A stretch of 6,454 nucleotides of DNA, taken from JAIBBG01 sp031417525. GTDB taxonomy: Bacteria; Bacteroidota; Bacteroidia; Flavobacteriales_D; Sanyastnellaceae. A model generated the notes under the pieces. The model made no database searches and had not been told where the DNA came from. It worked only from the letters and a program-made list of their open reading frames with translations. The stretch lies in NCBI GenBank assembly GCA_031417525.1, contig JANOVT010000230.1:1-6454 (forward strand), in the 5' to 3' direction. Made by a program: the position numbers and the translations under genes. Position 1 is the first letter of the stretch. Every line of letters starts with the position of its first letter. Shown here in pieces: positions 5,133 to 6,454 of this stretch.

Positions 5133-6454
5133 CTTTAAGATCCATATTGAATTTCATACTGATCTTGTGTTCCATCGGAATGCAAGGTCAGTATGTTTAT
5201 TTTAATAACCTATATAGCACAGATCATCCGGAAACGACCACAGCAGTGGAAGTGATGCCTGATGGTTATGTGACAGCGACAGCACAGAACAACGACGGTG
5301 AGCGCGTAGTGTTGATGAGAAAATACGATTGGAATGGAATAGAAATTTTATCAAACGGAATCGTCATCGACACTTGTTATTTCTATGTTCATGGTCATGC
5401 AGCGTTGAAAAAAGCATCAGACTCCACATTAATTTACAGTGGTCTGTTTGAAACGAACGATGAAGTTTATACGAGAATATTTCTATTCAATAATGAGCTA
5501 GACACGATCTGGTCTACTAAACTCAATATACCTGACATGCCATTGGTGGATATGACGGTGGTTGAAGTGCTCGAAGATGGCTATCTTTTTTTTGGATATG
5601 TTCAATATGAAATCGACCGCGATATACTCTGTGTAAAATTGAATCTGGATGGGGAGTATCAGTGGCATTGGGTATTGGAGGATGCAACCAAATCCAATAC
5701 TCCCTTTAATATTTATAAGTTATCGGAGTCCGAGTTTTTGGTGGGGGGTGTTGTCATCAACGCACAAAGTTTTCAAAATTCATGGATCACCAGAATTGAT
5801 ATTGAAGGGAACTTAGTTTGGTATCATGAGCTTGGATTTAGTGCAATGAATGATGGTGGATTGGGAACTTTTGCCAGAATGAGTAATGGAGATTTTGTGG
5901 CCGCCACTAGTTATGGCGTTTCGGGAGAACCATTATGGCCCGACATGGAGTTGCGGACAATAGAATTTGACGAGAATAACAATTGGAATAATCTAACAGA
6001 ACAAATTTATTCAACATTTTGGAGGCATGGCGCTAGCAAAGTTCTCGTTAGCCAGAATGATTCGCGTTTGATACAAGCTGCTTATTTCGATGAACAAGAT
6101 GATGTACATACTTATTTACAAAAAATAAATTCAGATGGTTCAGAAGTATGGATGAACTTTTACGCTTATGATGATTGTTCAACATGTTCCAACGCGCTGG
6201 GCGACATCGAATTCGCACCCGACAGCGGCTACATCTGCACAGGTTATTTTATCGATTACAGTGACGAAATACCGATCAACAAAACCTGGCTGTTGAAGAT
6301 AGATGCGTGTGGAGATGTGCAGTACAATGGCTGTCCGCCATCGGTGAATGTGCAGGAAGAAACACAAAACGATTCAGGCATTTCTATCTGGCCCAATCCG
6401 GCACGTGAGACCTTGCATCTGAATGCCGATCCCGGCATTGAAATCACTTCACTT
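5129..6454 (+). CDS. T9SS-secreted beta-propeller-like protein, 3' end outside the window
   Basis: The frame is open from ATG 5129 to the window edge (442 codons). Residues 1-20 are a Sec signal peptide (MTLRSILNFILILCSIGMQG) with probable cleavage before Q21, typical of Bacteroidota exported proteins. The mature part has recurring pairs of strands. One type is x-DGY-xxxxG: MPDGYVTAT (43-51), LEDGYLFFGY (148-157), MSNGDFVAA (251-259), APDSGYICTGY (363-373). The other is the K-[LI]-x-x-[DE]-G-x-x-x-W type: VKLNLDGEYQW (169-179), TRIDIEGNLVW (221-231), QKINSDGSEVW (331-341), LKIDACGDV (389-397). This is the pattern of beta-propeller-like secreted proteins of unknown ligand. Four cysteines (C350, C353, C370, C394) and then C402 lie near the end. 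A type A sorting domain begins at ISIWPNPA (W421), so only part of that domain is missing. The start overlaps the preceding sorting-domain stop by 4 nt. Confidence 0.88.
   Translation, partial: MTLRSILNFILILCSIGMQGQYVYFNNLYSTDHPETTTAVEVMPDGYVTATAQNNDGERVVLMRKYDWNGIEILSNGIVIDTCYFYVHGHAALKKASDSTLIYSGLFETNDEVYTRIFLFNNELDTIWSTKLNIPDMPLVDMTVVEVLEDGYLFFGYVQYEIDRDILCVKLNLDGEYQWHWVLEDATKSNTPFNIYKLSESEFLVGGVVINAQSFQNSWITRIDIEGNLVWYHELGFSAMNDGGLGTFARMSNGDFVAATSYGVSGEPLWPDMELRTIEFDENNNWNNLTEQIYSTFWRHGASKVLVSQNDSRLIQAAYFDEQDDVHTYLQKINSDGSEVWMNFYAYDDCSTCSNALGDIEFAPDSGYICTGYFIDYSDEIPINKTWLLKIDACGDVQYNGCPPSVNVQEETQNDSGISIWPNPARETLHLNADPGIEITSL

Overview
The window looks like Bacteroidota (Flavobacteriia/Chitinophagia-like) chromosome. 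The signs are: two type IX secretion (T9SS) type A sorting-domain sequences with YPNPA/WPNPA signatures, a lipoprotein starting C-KKDEE (like the Bacteroidota lipoprotein surface-export signal), no clear Shine-Dalgarno sites, A-rich leaders, and low-to-moderate G+C. I cannot name the genus.

Layout. Positions 1-475 hold no intact gene. They carry a recent tandem duplication (period 234 bp) made of decayed copies of the 3' part of an exonuclease gene (minus strand) plus a long imperfect palindrome. Positions 650-3904 are a plus-strand cluster: an OmpR-family response regulator, a sensor histidine kinase whose ATGA overlaps the regulator's stop, a 313-residue lipoprotein with an internal duplication, and a strong intrinsic terminator. 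Positions 3985-4683 hold the intact form of what is broken at the left end: a third palindrome, a 72-nt spacer and a complete ERI1/KapD-like DEDDh 3'-5' exonuclease on the minus strand. Positions 4769-4867 are a minus-strand remnant of a SEC-C zinc-motif gene. It abuts and overlaps a plus-strand orphan T9SS sorting domain (4848-5132) that has lost its cargo. From 5129 to the right edge runs an open T9SS cargo protein with beta-propeller-like repeats, cut just after its own sorting domain begins.

How the parts fit. The regulator and kinase form one two-component system, and the lipoprotein just downstream may be a target or an accessory envelope protein (inference). The most interesting part is the exonuclease module. 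The order gene end, about 71-72 nt of spacer, 27-bp palindrome occurs complete twice and in part a third time. The palindrome's imperfections are mostly G-U pairs only if it is read as RNA on the exonuclease strand. This suggests a structured 3'-UTR hairpin that travels with a nuclease whose eukaryotic relatives act on stem-loop RNA. The right part is a graveyard junction where a SEC-C gene and a tandem T9SS cargo gene have been fused and truncated.
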